A DNA stretch of 42,001 bases from Candidatus Aphodenecus pullistercoris (GCA_017694495.1 JADIMU010000020.1:1-42001), one strand, 5' to 3'; shown: positions 1-8,793, counted from the first letter of the stretch. Numbers and translations: made by a program. Notes: generated from the letters alone by a model not told the origin.

Positions 1-648
1 GCGCTGGCCCCTCTGGTCGCCCAGCGGGAGACGCTCTATGGCGCCGAGGGCTTTCTGGGACGCATCCGCCGTTCACTGTACCAGATGAGGGAGGAGGGGC
101 GCTTCCGCTCCGTCTTCCACGTCCTCGAGGAGAAGGGCCTTCTGGACCTCCTTACCGGAGAGAGGGCGCAGTCCCTCGTGGCCGAGTGGAAGGCCCTCCA
201 TGCCACTGTGGGTGACAGGGAGGAGGAGATAAGGATGGCCAGCCACAGCCTGTCGGCCCAGCAGCTGACCAGTCCCGACGACTCCCGGCTCGAGCAGGAC
301 CTGGCCGCGGCCGAGGCCGACAGCCGGGAGAGCGGCATAGCCTACGGCATGCAGCTCTTCGACAGTGGCCACAAGTGGCTGGGTCCGGAAGTGGGCGACG
401 ACATCCTCGACGTCGTCCAGTCGATGCTCTCCCACCGCCAGGCGATGGACGATCTGCACCGCCAGGCGGAGAAGGAGAAGGACTGGGCCGCGATTGAGGA
501 CTTCCGCAGCATGATAGGCTTCAACAGGAGCAAGATCGACAGCCTGAGGGCCGAGATCGGACGGCTGGAAGGGGAGATCGCAGCACTGGAGGAGGCCAAC
601 CGCGGCCTCGAGAAGAAGATCGCCAACGTAGAGGAGCGCATGCGATGA
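1..648 (+). CDS. C-terminal part of a coiled-coil protein (5' end outside window)
   Basis: The frame is open from base 1, so only the last 215 residues are seen and the start lies outside the window. The visible part is highly charged and helical. Its last ~60 residues have regular leucine/isoleucine spacing among Glu, Arg and Lys, which suggests a coiled coil, and no membrane segment or signal is visible. The stop overlaps the start of mltG by four bases (ATGA), so the two genes are translationally coupled. I do not recognise the family with confidence. The first ~50 residues loosely resemble the leucine-rich, helicase-binding C-terminal region of DNA primase (DnaG), but no catalytic motif of that enzyme is in view. 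This is only a possibility. Confidence 0.7.
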   Translation, partial: ALAPLVAQRETLYGAEGFLGRIRRSLYQMREEGRFRSVFHVLEEKGLLDLLTGERAQSLVAEWKALHATVGDREEEIRMASHSLSAQQLTSPDDSRLEQDLAAAEADSRESGIAYGMQLFDSGHKWLGPEVGDDILDVVQSMLSHRQAMDDLHRQAEKEKDWAAIEDFRSMIGFNRSKIDSLRAEIGRLEGEIAALEEANRGLEKKIANVEERMR

Positions 649-2012
649 GCGAGGAGACCTTCAAGGTCCAGGCCAAGAAGCCGCCATCGACGCGGCCCAC
701 ACAGAAGACGGACTCAAAGTCGAAGCTTGAGGCGGCCCGTGTCCAGAAGACGGGGGCCCAGTCCAAGACGAAGGAGGCCTTGCCACAGGTCCATGACCTC
801 GGCTCCATGAAGCGTGACGAGCGCATAGCCGCCGTCCTGGCAAAGGAGGGCGGCAAGGCCACTGTCAGGAAGGGGCAGAGCGCCGGAAAGAAACAGACTG
901 GAACGCAGAAGGCTGGCCGCTACGATGGCATGAAGCGCCAGATCGCATTGCAGAAGAAGAGCGGGACGAAGGCCACCGCTTCGAAGGGCAAGGCGCCCTC
1001 CAGGTCCAGAGCGAAGGTCAAGGTGAGGCCCGACAACGGTGTCCTTGTGATGCGCTTGTGCCTCGTCGCGCTTGTCATCGTCCTGAGCGCGATCACGGCG
1101 ATCCTCGTCCTGCGCCGGGTAGAGGAGGGGGGCGCCCCCACCGCCGCCTTGCAGAATGTGGCCGCAGTGGAGGGAACCGTGACCATCGAGAGTGGGATGG
1201 GTGCGGGGGCTGTCGCCTCCCTCTTCGCGCCCTATACTGACAGCGGGGCCCTCCTGGACCTCATCCTCGACGAAGGGCTCGCCTCCTCGATCAGGAGCGG
1301 GAGCTACAGCGTGCACCCAGGCATGGATCCGGGTGAGGTGGTCGAGATGATAGCCATCCAGCCATCCGACGGGCGCATCCACATCTATCCGGGCTATACG
1401 ATCGACGATGTCGACCAGCTGCTCTCCAGCCGTGGCCTTGCCCAGCGGGGAGACTTCAGCAAGGCCTGTGACACTCTTGCCCGCCAGGCAGGGCTCGACT
1501 TCGCCGAAGGCTGGCTCCTGGCAGGCGACTACGTCTTCACCGATCCGGATACGCTGGCGCGTGACATGCTCTCTGCGACGCTCAGCCTCTTCAAGGCCCA
1601 CGCCCATGAGCTGGCGCTCAGCCCACTGTCGATGGAAGGCCTCGTCATTGTGGCGAGCATGGTGAACAGGGAGACTCAGGACGAGGCCCAGATGCCTGTC
1701 ATCGCGGCTGTCATCCTCAACAGGCTGGAGGCCGACATGCCGCTGGGCATAGACGCGACGACGCGCTACGAGCTGGATGACTGGACGAGCGTCCTGCCCC
1801 AGTCCGTCTTCGAGGAGCTGACCGCCTACAACACGCGCCGGCGCAAGGGCCTGCCGCCAAGCGGCATCGGCTGCCCGGGGCAAGCCGCCATCCTGGCCTG
1901 TCTTGCGCCATCGGACAGCCAGACGCTCTACTACTTCCACGACGAGGAGGGAGGTCTCCACACTTCGATGAGCTACGAGGAGCACCTGGCCTCGCTGGAG
2001 GCGCTGCGCTGA
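645..2012 (+). CDS. mltG: Endolytic murein transglycosylase MltG (YceG family)
   Basis: This inner-membrane lytic transglycosylase is thought to cut nascent glycan strands and set their length. The 455-residue protein has an unusually long Lys/Ser/Thr-rich cytoplasmic N-terminus (about 1-130), one membrane helix (about 133-156) and a periplasmic YceG domain. The signature block VASMVNRETQDEAQMP contains the expected catalytic glutamate (E343). It is followed by VILNRLEADMPLGIDATTRY, then YNTRRRKGLPPSGIGCPGQ and a C-terminal YYFHDEEGGLHTS, all in the order seen in E. coli MltG. The ATG overlaps the stop of the upstream gene (ATGA). The basic N-terminal tail is longer than in E. coli; its role is unknown. 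The next gene converges only three bases after the stop, and no terminator is visible between them. Confidence 0.93.
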   Translation: MSEETFKVQAKKPPSTRPTQKTDSKSKLEAARVQKTGAQSKTKEALPQVHDLGSMKRDERIAAVLAKEGGKATVRKGQSAGKKQTGTQKAGRYDGMKRQIALQKKSGTKATASKGKAPSRSRAKVKVRPDNGVLVMRLCLVALVIVLSAITAILVLRRVEEGGAPTAALQNVAAVEGTVTIESGMGAGAVASLFAPYTDSGALLDLILDEGLASSIRSGSYSVHPGMDPGEVVEMIAIQPSDGRIHIYPGYTIDDVDQLLSSRGLAQRGDFSKACDTLARQAGLDFAEGWLLAGDYVFTDPDTLARDMLSATLSLFKAHAHELALSPLSMEGLVIVASMVNRETQDEAQMPVIAAVILNRLEADMPLGIDATTRYELDDWTSVLPQSVFEELTAYNTRRRKGLPPSGIGCPGQAAILACLAPSDSQTLYYFHDEEGGLHTSMSYEEHLASLEALR

Positions 2013-2015
2013 GTC

Positions 2016-3245
2016 CTAGAAGGGTACTGGGGCCGTGAAGGTCATCGCCTCTCCAGTCACAGGATGCTTTATCGTGAGGCTTTCGGCATGGAGGCACAGC
2101 CTCTCGCCGGGCAGCTGCCTTCCGTAGAGCCTGTCGCCCACGATGGGGTGCAAGGCCTTCGCCGCATGGAGCCTCAGCTGGTGGGTGCGGCCCGTCAGCG
2201 GGTGGAAGGCGACGCGGGTGAGCACCCTGTCCCCCCTCATCTCGACGCCCAGACGCCGCCATTCGGTCACGGCCTTCTTGCCATTTTCCCAATCCACGAC
2301 CTGGCGGGGTCTGTCTTCCGTGTCGAGCCTCATGGGCAGGTCTATGACACCGCACTCGTCCTTTACGAGGCCTTCGAGGAGGGCGACGTAGCGCTTGTCC
2401 GTCTCTCTGTGCTCGAACTGCATCGACAGGCACCTCTTCGCCTCCTCCGTCTTGGCAAGGACGAGGACGCCGGAGGTGTCCATGTCGAGGCGGTGGACGG
2501 AGGGCAGGGTGGGGATGCTTGGGAAGGTGGCCCTCAGCCGGCTCGTCACGCAGTCGGCCTTCTCGGGCCCCTTGCCCGGGACGGAGAGCAGTCCGCTCTC
2601 CTTGTCGACGACGACGATGGCCTCGTCGCCGTAGATGAGGTCCAGGGCGAAGAAGTGCCTGAAGAGTGGTCGGCACTTCTCGTCGCATGGATTGTACACA
2701 TGGGCGCTGATGCGTCCTCCTGTGGACGCACCATACCACATCTCGCACAGGCTCACCGGTTCCCAGCCGCGGCGCAGGCAGTTGTTCAGCAGCTTGGCCG
2801 CGGCGCAGTCGCCCATTCCTGTGGGAGGATTGTCCAGTCCAGCCGAGGCGAAGGTGAACTTGCCGAAGGGGGAGTGGAAGATGTAGGTGGCGCGGATCTG
2901 GTCCAGCGCTTCGTTCGAGAGAGCGCGGCGCACAGGCTCGAGTTCCCTCTCCCCACGCTCGATGCGGTCGCTGTAGCAGTGGATCTGCTCGTCGTAGCGC
3001 TCGACGATCTTCTCGAAGGCGTGGACGGAGAAGCATGGAGGCACGAAGCCGTCGACGAGGAGGCGGCCATCAAGGGCACCTGAGAAGGCGTAGCTGACGA
3101 CCTCGCCTCCGCCCTTCGGCCGGGCGACGAGGGCGCCGAGCATGATGCCCTCCCTTCCTGGGGAGAGGATGCCTTCCTCCTCGAGCTTTCCGATGCGTTC
3201 CTCGAGGGCCTTCCTGGCCTTGGCCGAGGGGAGTATCTGGTCCAT
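2016..3245 (-). CDS. RluA-family pseudouridine synthase with N-terminal extension
   Basis: This enzyme isomerises uridine to pseudouridine in rRNA or tRNA. The catalytic domain is the C-terminal half: GDEAIVVVDKESGLLSVPGK, then HRLDMDTSGVLVLAK with the catalytic Asp near residue 252, then LTGRTHQLRLHAA and a short tail. About 195 residues precede it and carry FSGALDGRLLVDGFVPPCFS, NPPTGMGDCAAAKLLNNCL and a Cys pair in YNPCDEKCRPLF. To my knowledge the same extension occurs in the long (~550 aa) RluA-like proteins of gammaproteobacteria; here the whole protein is shorter (409 aa). The start codon shares one base with the gpsA stop (TGATG), so it is translated with gpsA. The exact RNA target cannot be told from sequence. 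Confidence 0.88.
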   Translation of the reverse strand: MDQILPSAKARKALEERIGKLEEEGILSPGREGIMLGALVARPKGGGEVVSYAFSGALDGRLLVDGFVPPCFSVHAFEKIVERYDEQIHCYSDRIERGERELEPVRRALSNEALDQIRATYIFHSPFGKFTFASAGLDNPPTGMGDCAAAKLLNNCLRRGWEPVSLCEMWYGASTGGRISAHVYNPCDEKCRPLFRHFFALDLIYGDEAIVVVDKESGLLSVPGKGPEKADCVTSRLRATFPSIPTLPSVHRLDMDTSGVLVLAKTEEAKRCLSMQFEHRETDKRYVALLEGLVKDECGVIDLPMRLDTEDRPRQVVDWENGKKAVTEWRRLGVEMRGDRVLTRVAFHPLTGRTHQLRLHAAKALHPIVGDRLYGRQLPGERLCLHAESLTIKHPVTGEAMTFTAPVPF

Positions 3246-4213
3246 CAGCTGACGACCGACATGATGTAGTCGTTCAGGCTGGAGCCTTCGTACATCAGGC
3301 GGTATAGGGCCTGTACGATGGGGAACTGGTCTGCGATGCCGCGCTCTCTCGTCGTCTCTCCGAAGAGCCTGATCGTCCTGTGGCCCTCTACCAGGGTCGC
3401 AGTGTTGCCTGTGCTGTAGTCGAAGCCCTTGCCGATCAGCATGCCAAGCGTCCTGTTCCTCGACAGGTCGTTGAGTCCGGTCAGTCCCAGGTCCCCGATC
3501 GCGCAATAGCGGAAGATCGTCTCGCTGTCGCAGCCGTAGAGGCTCAGGAAGCGCCTCATCTCGTTGACGGCCTTCGTATAGACGAGGAACTCGACGTTGG
3601 GGCTGGAGTAGCGGCCGGCGACCAGGCCGATCGCGATGGCGTACATGTTCTTCAGAATGCTCGTCAGCTCGACGCCCCTGACGTCGTGGGTGTGGTCGAG
3701 CATGAGGCTGGTTCCCGGGAAGATCCTGTCCTTCACATAGCGGTAGTCGGCCTCCTCGCCTCCGAAGGTGAAGGCGGTCGGAATGCCGTTGAGGACCTCG
3801 ATGGCGAAGCTTGGCCCCTTCATGCTTGCAGTATGGGCGAAGGGAATCTTCTCCGTGATGAAGGCTCCGTCGTCGCTCATTCCCTTGGCCAGGTTGACCA
3901 TGAGGGGCTGTCTGTCGCCGACATGGCGCCTGACCTCCTCGGAGAAGCTCACGATGGCCTTCGAGGGGATGACGAGGAAGATGCACTCGGCGTCGCGGAA
4001 GACTTCATAGTCGTCCGTGGCCGTGATGGCCCTGTTCAGGAAGCGGGTGGGGAAGTACTTCACGTTCCTGTGCTGCGCGTTTATCGTGGCGACGACATCC
4101 TTCTCGATCGAGTGGATGACGACCTGGTTGTCTGTGTTCCATGCCAGCCGTTCGGCAATCGAGGTTCCGAAGACTCCTCCGCCTGCGACGACGATCCTGT
4201 TCTCTGTGGACAT
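3245..4213 (-). CDS. gpsA: NAD(P)-dependent glycerol-3-phosphate dehydrogenase
   Basis: The enzyme reduces dihydroxyacetone phosphate to sn-glycerol 3-phosphate, the backbone for phospholipids; it is cytoplasmic. The 322-residue protein has the family's usual length. The N-terminal Rossmann fingerprint is VVAGGGVFGTSIAERL. It is followed by NLAKGMSDDG, the GPSFAIEVLNGIPTAF loop, ELTSILKNMYAIAIGLVAG with the catalytic lysine, and GDLGLTGLNDLSRNRTLG with the substrate-binding Arg. An in-frame extension upstream exists, but the ATG at 4213 is preceded by AAGGAAAGG and begins directly before the Rossmann strand, so this start was chosen. It lies 11 bases after the GH36-like gene and one base into the RluA-type gene, as the middle member of a three-gene unit. 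Confidence 0.96.
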   Translation of the reverse strand: MSTENRIVVAGGGVFGTSIAERLAWNTDNQVVIHSIEKDVVATINAQHRNVKYFPTRFLNRAITATDDYEVFRDAECIFLVIPSKAIVSFSEEVRRHVGDRQPLMVNLAKGMSDDGAFITEKIPFAHTASMKGPSFAIEVLNGIPTAFTFGGEEADYRYVKDRIFPGTSLMLDHTHDVRGVELTSILKNMYAIAIGLVAGRYSSPNVEFLVYTKAVNEMRRFLSLYGCDSETIFRYCAIGDLGLTGLNDLSRNRTLGMLIGKGFDYSTGNTATLVEGHRTIRLFGETTRERGIADQFPIVQALYRLMYEGSSLNDYIMSVVS

Positions 4214-4224
4214 ATTCCTTTCCT

Positions 4225-6426
4225 TCAGTTTTCCTTCTTGATGATGTAGAGTCTGGTCGACCTGTCGCCCATCTCCTCCATTCCCTCGTCCTCGCCGCCA
4301 AGCCAGCTCTCGGCGAGCCTGACTCCCGCCCATTTCAGGCTGTCTCCCGCGATCATGTAGGACTGGCCTCCTTCCTCACGCGGCCAGATGCGGTACAGCG
4401 AGCGCTCGTCCGCATCCGCGACCTTCAGCACGATGTCCTCTCCGTTGACGCGCATCGACCTGATGGCCAGGAGGACGAGGATGGTCGACCTGTCCGGGCT
4501 GGATGCCGTCAGCTGGACGTAGTCCCCCTTGTCGATGACGCTGCGACGGCCGAATTGCAGAACCTCCCTGTACTGCTTGTAGAAGGCGATCTGCCGGGCC
4601 AGGGCCTCCCTTCCGCCATGGCCGAGCGCCTTCAGGTCGAAGGAGCAGTCCAGACAGCCGAAGGCCGTGATGTCGAAGGCGGTCGAAAGGCTTACGCGGC
4701 GGCCAGGCAGGTAGGTCCTGCGGTCGCAGAGTCTGGTCGCCATCGCCGCCGGCGGTACGACGAGGTCGGATCCGATGATGGACTCGAGGCATTCGAATGG
4801 ATCTGTTATGGCGTTGACGCCGAGCGTCGCGGCCGAGGAGAGCAGCGAGGCCTCGAAGCGGGGGGAGGTGCTCGTGACGTTGCTTATCATGAGTCTGGGG
4901 AAGGCGACGGCAAGCGAGCGCTGGAGACGCTGCATGGCGACTGTCCACTCCTGCCTCCAGGCTGTCGCGTTGGCCTTCGAGCCCACATGGGGCGAGAAGA
5001 TCTGGGCGCCCAGCTCCCAGCGCAGCGCGTCTATGCCTGTACGCTCGATGAGCGACTTCAGACGCTCGAGCATGTCCTCCCAGGCCTCCCTGTTCGTCAG
5101 GTCGACCAGGGCCAGACCCTTCTCGTAGGCCGAATCGCCGTCGCTGTTCCTGAGCAGCCAGTCTGGATGGTCCATGGCATAGCGGCTTTTGAGCGAGACG
5201 GTCTCGGGACTGATCCAGATGCCGAAGAGCATGCCTTCCTTGTGGCAGGCCTTCGAGACCGCCGCGAGGCCCGAGGGCAGTTTGAGCGTGTTGGCGCTCC
5301 AGTCTCCCTGGCTGTCATCCTTCGTGTTCCTCACTCCGAACCAGCCGTCGCCCAGGAAGAAGAGCTCGAAGCCGAGCCTTGCGGCAAGCTGGATCTGCCC
5401 AGCCAGCCTGTCCTCCCTGACGTCGAGGCCCAGGGCTCCGTCCGTCGAGAATGATATGGGGCGCAGCCTGTCCTTCCATACACCGCGCATGATGGTGCTC
5501 TGGATGAAGCGGTGGAGCCTCTCCTTCGCCTCGTCCAAGGTGGGGGCGAAGGTGAGGAAGGCTTCCGGCGTCTCCCAGCTCTCACCTTCCTCGAGGACCA
5601 CGCGAGTCGTCTCGTCGTTCACGCCGACGAGGATGTGGGTCTTGCCATAGGGGGTGACCTCGACGCTCTCGCAGTGGTCGCCGGGGTAGAGGAGGCCTGT
5701 GGCTATGCATGCCTCCTCCTTCTCGAGGTAGATGACGGGAGATGTGCATCCAGTGGTGCCGCTGCGCGATGCGTTGACGTGGCAGCCGGCACCGAGACTG
5801 TGGCGTGTGATGCGGTTCTCCCGTCCCCAGGGGCCGCCGGCCGTCGTGAGCGCATAGCCCGAGTCGAAGAGGTCGAGCTGGAGCGAGCACATTTTCCTGA
5901 CGACGGTCCGTCCTTTTGTGTTCGTGAGGACGGTGCGGCGGACGAAGACGTCGAGGCTGGGAAAGACCGTGTAGTAGAGCGAGAGCGTGAGGCCGCGCCT
6001 GCTGTCGGTGAAGTCGAGGCGGATCCCCTGGGCCTCCTCCTCACCGGCGATGGCCTGGACCAGACCGCTGTCGCAACGCTTCACGCCGAGGTAGGTCTCG
6101 CAGTCCTGGTAGACCAGGTCGAGCTCCTCGTCTCCGTCCCCGTTCGGATCCACGATGATGAATGGGGTGCGCATGTCGCCGCGCCCCGGTGCGCTGAACT
6201 CCAGCGGCAGGTCCGTCTCGCAGACCGTCATGCGCCTTGCGCTGTAGGAGACCTCGCCGGGTCTGGGTGAGAGGCGCTTGACCCTCAGCGCCTCCACATC
6301 GTCCTCAGGATGGGCCAGACGGCGCCCGAAGTGGAGCTGCTCGGCAAGTCCTGCCCCGTCGATCATGAAGACCAGAGAGAGGGAGCGTGTGGCGAGGTGG
6401 AAAACATTGTTCTTGACTGTTATCAT
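4225..6426 (-). CDS. GH36 alpha-galactosidase-like protein with altered catalytic residues
   Basis: The 733-residue protein has the GH36 architecture: an N-terminal beta-sandwich starting MITVKNNVFHLATRSLSL, a central TIM barrel and a C-terminal beta domain. Barrel landmarks are FFLGDGWFGVRNTKDDSQGD, GIWISPETVS and HPDWLLRN. The canonical nucleophile motif KWDMN reads RWELG here (E471). The acid/base motif, normally SGGGRFD, reads TSTSPRFEAS (E525). Both catalytic aspartates are therefore glutamates and flanking residues differ, so alpha-galactosidase activity is doubtful. The protein could act on another glycoside or be non-catalytic. The ATG at 6426 was preferred over an earlier one because AAGGA precedes it and the family N-terminus starts there. 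It is the first gene of the unit with gpsA and has a good promoter. No sugar transporter lies nearby. Confidence 0.85.
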   Translation of the reverse strand: MITVKNNVFHLATRSLSLVFMIDGAGLAEQLHFGRRLAHPEDDVEALRVKRLSPRPGEVSYSARRMTVCETDLPLEFSAPGRGDMRTPFIIVDPNGDGDEELDLVYQDCETYLGVKRCDSGLVQAIAGEEEAQGIRLDFTDSRRGLTLSLYYTVFPSLDVFVRRTVLTNTKGRTVVRKMCSLQLDLFDSGYALTTAGGPWGRENRITRHSLGAGCHVNASRSGTTGCTSPVIYLEKEEACIATGLLYPGDHCESVEVTPYGKTHILVGVNDETTRVVLEEGESWETPEAFLTFAPTLDEAKERLHRFIQSTIMRGVWKDRLRPISFSTDGALGLDVREDRLAGQIQLAARLGFELFFLGDGWFGVRNTKDDSQGDWSANTLKLPSGLAAVSKACHKEGMLFGIWISPETVSLKSRYAMDHPDWLLRNSDGDSAYEKGLALVDLTNREAWEDMLERLKSLIERTGIDALRWELGAQIFSPHVGSKANATAWRQEWTVAMQRLQRSLAVAFPRLMISNVTSTSPRFEASLLSSAATLGVNAITDPFECLESIIGSDLVVPPAAMATRLCDRRTYLPGRRVSLSTAFDITAFGCLDCSFDLKALGHGGREALARQIAFYKQYREVLQFGRRSVIDKGDYVQLTASSPDRSTILVLLAIRSMRVNGEDIVLKVADADERSLYRIWPREEGGQSYMIAGDSLKWAGVRLAESWLGGEDEGMEEMGDRSTRLYIIKKEN

Positions 6427-6445
6427 AAGGGGGTCCTTGGTGACA

Positions 6446-6475
6446 ATGATACAATAGAAGCGTGAAGGCGGGCAA
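6446..6475 (-). promoter_or_regulatory. Sigma-70-type promoter of the GH36-gpsA-RluA unit
   Basis: On the minus strand TTGCCC (6470-6475) and TATCAT (6446-6451) are separated by 18 bases. The predicted start near 6439 gives a 13-base leader that includes the AAGGA ribosome-binding site of the GH36-like gene. The site lies in the 49-base gap to the divergent gene at 6476. Confidence 0.6.
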
Positions 6476-7675
6476 ATGGATATAAGGCGCATACCACTGT
6501 GGCAGTCGCGCAACGCGACCTATATGAGCAACAACCTTGTGCGTGCCGTCATCGAGGACCAGGGCGAGGTCGCCATAGAGCTGTCCGCCCGCTCGGTCCA
6601 GGGCGGCTTCGTCAACGCTCTGAGCCTGCCTTACTTCCGCGGACGTGGAGCAGGCGTCCTGGGCGACCCCAACACCGACTGGTGGAAGGGCAAGGAGAGC
6701 TTCTACCAGGCCGGAGGCAGCTACTTCACCTTCCCGTCGAAGGACGAGGAGGGCATCCTGACGACGAACACCTACTGGACGGTGCGCCGCTACGGCTCCG
6801 ACGGCAAGTGCGGCGGCCTGTGGCGGCTGAGCGAGATGAAGAGCCGCATGGAGCACATGCGCTACAGCGCGAGGAAGGTCGACCTCCTCCTGCCAGGCGA
6901 GCCCGTGCTCTACTCGCTGGTCCACATCGAGAACCGCCAGGGCGAGATGCTGGAGTACAATGCGAGCATACACTCGATGCTCACGCCTCCCTTCCTCGAG
7001 TCGGGCTGCTTCCTCGCCACCTCGGCCTCGCACTACGTGGCCTTCTCCCCCAACTTCCGGGAGGTCGCCTTCAACCGCCTCAAGAGCGGCATCCGCTTCA
7101 ACGAGCTGCGCCATGCTCCCGCGATCAACGGATCGGTCATGGACGCAGGCTACGTCCCCGGTCCGACAGGTTCGTACGACTACCTGGCCGGCCAGCTGTC
7201 CAGTGGCGACGAGCTGGGCTGGACAGTCGTCTTCAATCCCCGCCTCCAGCTGCTGTTCATGACGCTCGTGCCCGGACCCGGCAGCTCCCTGCCCGGGAAT
7301 GTCGTCAAGTGTCCCCATGTCGACATCGCATGCAACTATCTGGGGCGCATGGACACGCCCTGGGCCCTCTACGAGGGTGGCACTCCCCAGGTCTTCAGCC
7401 TGACGGTGGGCTCGGGCATGCTCGACCACCATGGCGCGCTCGACGGCCCGGAACACTACAGCCTGGCGCCCGGCGAGGGCATCGACTTCATCTCGGCCCA
7501 GGCCTATACCAGCTACGACAACCCCAGGATGTCGAACGGCTTCTACTCGCTTGAGAAGGTCGACGCAGGACTTGTCTTCAAGAGGACGAAGAGCTATGCC
7601 TTCGTCCCCTGCGACCCTTCGTTCTCGGCCTTGCGCGAACTGGCCGCCCGCCTCTTTCAGAACTCCCAGGAGTAG
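6476..7675 (+). CDS. Unrecognised 399-residue protein, possibly beta-sandwich (sugar-related by context)
   Basis: I do not recognise this family. The protein has no signal peptide or membrane helix. It is rich in aromatic residues and Gly, with many short alternating hydrophobic stretches that suggest an all-beta fold of the mutarotase or carbohydrate-binding type. Notable stretches are DPNTDWWKGKESFYQAGGSY and VKCPHVDIACNYLGRMDTPW, with several His residues. The ATG at 6476 has AAGG seven bases upstream. It is divergent from the GH36-like gene with 49 bases between, so a shared role in sugar metabolism is a reasonable guess but no more. Its last 19 bases overlap the end of the convergent Ldh2 gene. 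An aldose-1-epimerase-like fold is one alternative; no diagnostic motif confirms it. Confidence 0.85.
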   Translation: MDIRRIPLWQSRNATYMSNNLVRAVIEDQGEVAIELSARSVQGGFVNALSLPYFRGRGAGVLGDPNTDWWKGKESFYQAGGSYFTFPSKDEEGILTTNTYWTVRRYGSDGKCGGLWRLSEMKSRMEHMRYSARKVDLLLPGEPVLYSLVHIENRQGEMLEYNASIHSMLTPPFLESGCFLATSASHYVAFSPNFREVAFNRLKSGIRFNELRHAPAINGSVMDAGYVPGPTGSYDYLAGQLSSGDELGWTVVFNPRLQLLFMTLVPGPGSSLPGNVVKCPHVDIACNYLGRMDTPWALYEGGTPQVFSLTVGSGMLDHHGALDGPEHYSLAPGEGIDFISAQAYTSYDNPRMSNGFYSLEKVDAGLVFKRTKSYAFVPCDPSFSALRELAARLFQNSQE

Positions 7676-8793
7676 TCCAGACCGAAGCGGTCCGTGAGCT
7701 GACGTATCACCTTCTGCAGCGAGGGCGGCACCGGGCAGCCATGCTCCTTGCGGTACTGCCAGGCCAGGTACTCCTTCTCGCCGGGCGTGAATATCCTCTC
7801 CTCACCCGGAGCCTTCTTCGACGTCCTGAGGGCGCGGCAGATCTCTCCGGCGATGCGTCTGAAGGTCTCCCTCCCCATGAAGAAGGCGGGGTCAATGGCT
7901 ATGAAGAAGTGTCCAAGAGGATAGGGGATGGGCCTGCCATCGGCATCCTTGCCGTTCAGGGCCTTCATGAAGGCGCCATCCTGCAAGGCGGCCGACAGGA
8001 TCTCGACGACGGCGGCGTAGCCGTAGCCCTTGTAGCCTCCGTTCTCCTCTCCGATGCCTCCCAGAGGGGTCAGCGCCGCCTTGCCGCGGGTCAGGTCCTC
8101 GAGGACGGCCGCCGTGTCCGTGCGGTCCCTTCCGTTCTCGTCTATGACCCAGCCGTGGGGCAGCTCCTTTCCAGCGCGTCCGTAGACTTCGATCTTGCCC
8201 CGCTGTGTGACGCTGGTGGCGCAGTCGATGACGAAGGGGAAGTCCTCGTCCGTCGGCAGGCCGAAGGTCAGCGGGTTCGTCCCGAGCATGTTCTCTACAC
8301 CATGCGTCGGTGCGATCGATGGGCGTGCATTGGTTCCCGTGACGCCTATCATGCCCTCCTTCGTGGCCATCGTGACATAGTATCCTGCGATGCCGTAGTG
8401 GGTCGAATTGCGTACGGCCGCCATTCCCAGTCCGTACTCCTTCGCCTTCGCGATGGCCATCTCCATGGCCTTCTTCGCCACGACGTGGCCCATGCCGTTG
8501 TGCCCATCGAGCGTCACGCAGGCCTTCTCGTCCTTGAGCACCTCAATCCTGGTGACGGGATCGAGGATGCCGGCGTCGATCCGGTCGATGTAGATGGGCT
8601 TGAGCCTTCCGATGCCATGGGAGTCGATGCCACGGCGGTCGGACTCGATGAGGACCTCTCCTATGGTCTCGGCGTCCGCTTCGGGGACTCCTGAGGCGAC
8701 GAGGATATCCTTCATGAAGGCTTCGAGCTTCGCGAAGGGAATCCAGACCGAGTCGCTGTAGCGCTGTGCGTATGTGCTGTACCAGTCAGACAT
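7657..8793 (-). CDS. Malate/L-lactate dehydrogenase, Ldh2/MDH2 family
   Basis: This is an NAD(P)-dependent dehydrogenase of the family that includes Ldh2, YlbC/AllD (ureidoglycolate dehydrogenase) and sulpholactate dehydrogenases. It is unrelated to the classical Rossmann LDH/MDH. The 378-residue protein shows SDRRGIDSHGIGRLKPIYI, with the conserved Ser-His-Gly near the N-terminus. It also has GHNGMGHVVAKKAMEMAI, VRNSTHYGIAGYYV, GTNPLTFGLPTDEDFPFVID and GYKGYGYAAVVEILSAAL. The ATG at 8793 is preceded by a near-perfect AGGAGGT. The substrate cannot be assigned from sequence alone: malate, lactate, or another 2-hydroxy acid. Its 3' end overlaps the convergent gene by 19 bases, so both lack room for a private terminator. 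Confidence 0.9.
   Translation of the reverse strand: MSDWYSTYAQRYSDSVWIPFAKLEAFMKDILVASGVPEADAETIGEVLIESDRRGIDSHGIGRLKPIYIDRIDAGILDPVTRIEVLKDEKACVTLDGHNGMGHVVAKKAMEMAIAKAKEYGLGMAAVRNSTHYGIAGYYVTMATKEGMIGVTGTNARPSIAPTHGVENMLGTNPLTFGLPTDEDFPFVIDCATSVTQRGKIEVYGRAGKELPHGWVIDENGRDRTDTAAVLEDLTRGKAALTPLGGIGEENGGYKGYGYAAVVEILSAALQDGAFMKALNGKDADGRPIPYPLGHFFIAIDPAFFMGRETFRRIAGEICRALRTSKKAPGEERIFTPGEKEYLAWQYRKEHGCPVPPSLQKVIRQLTDRFGLDYSWEF

Noticed and set aside
1-648. Assignment of the first gene as DNA primase DnaG
   Set aside because: Only a loose leucine pattern supports it; zinc-finger and TOPRIM motifs would lie outside the window.
714-3036. Long open frames on the opposite strand of mltG and in other frames of the RluA-type gene
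   Set aside because: Such frames are common in GC-rich DNA; the translations are Arg/Pro/Ala-rich with no motif, while the real genes carry family motifs and ribosome-binding sites.
6413-6455. Promoter TTGACT ... TACAAT for the gene at 6476
   Set aside because: The two hexamers are 31 bases apart; only the minus-strand promoter in this gap is convincing.
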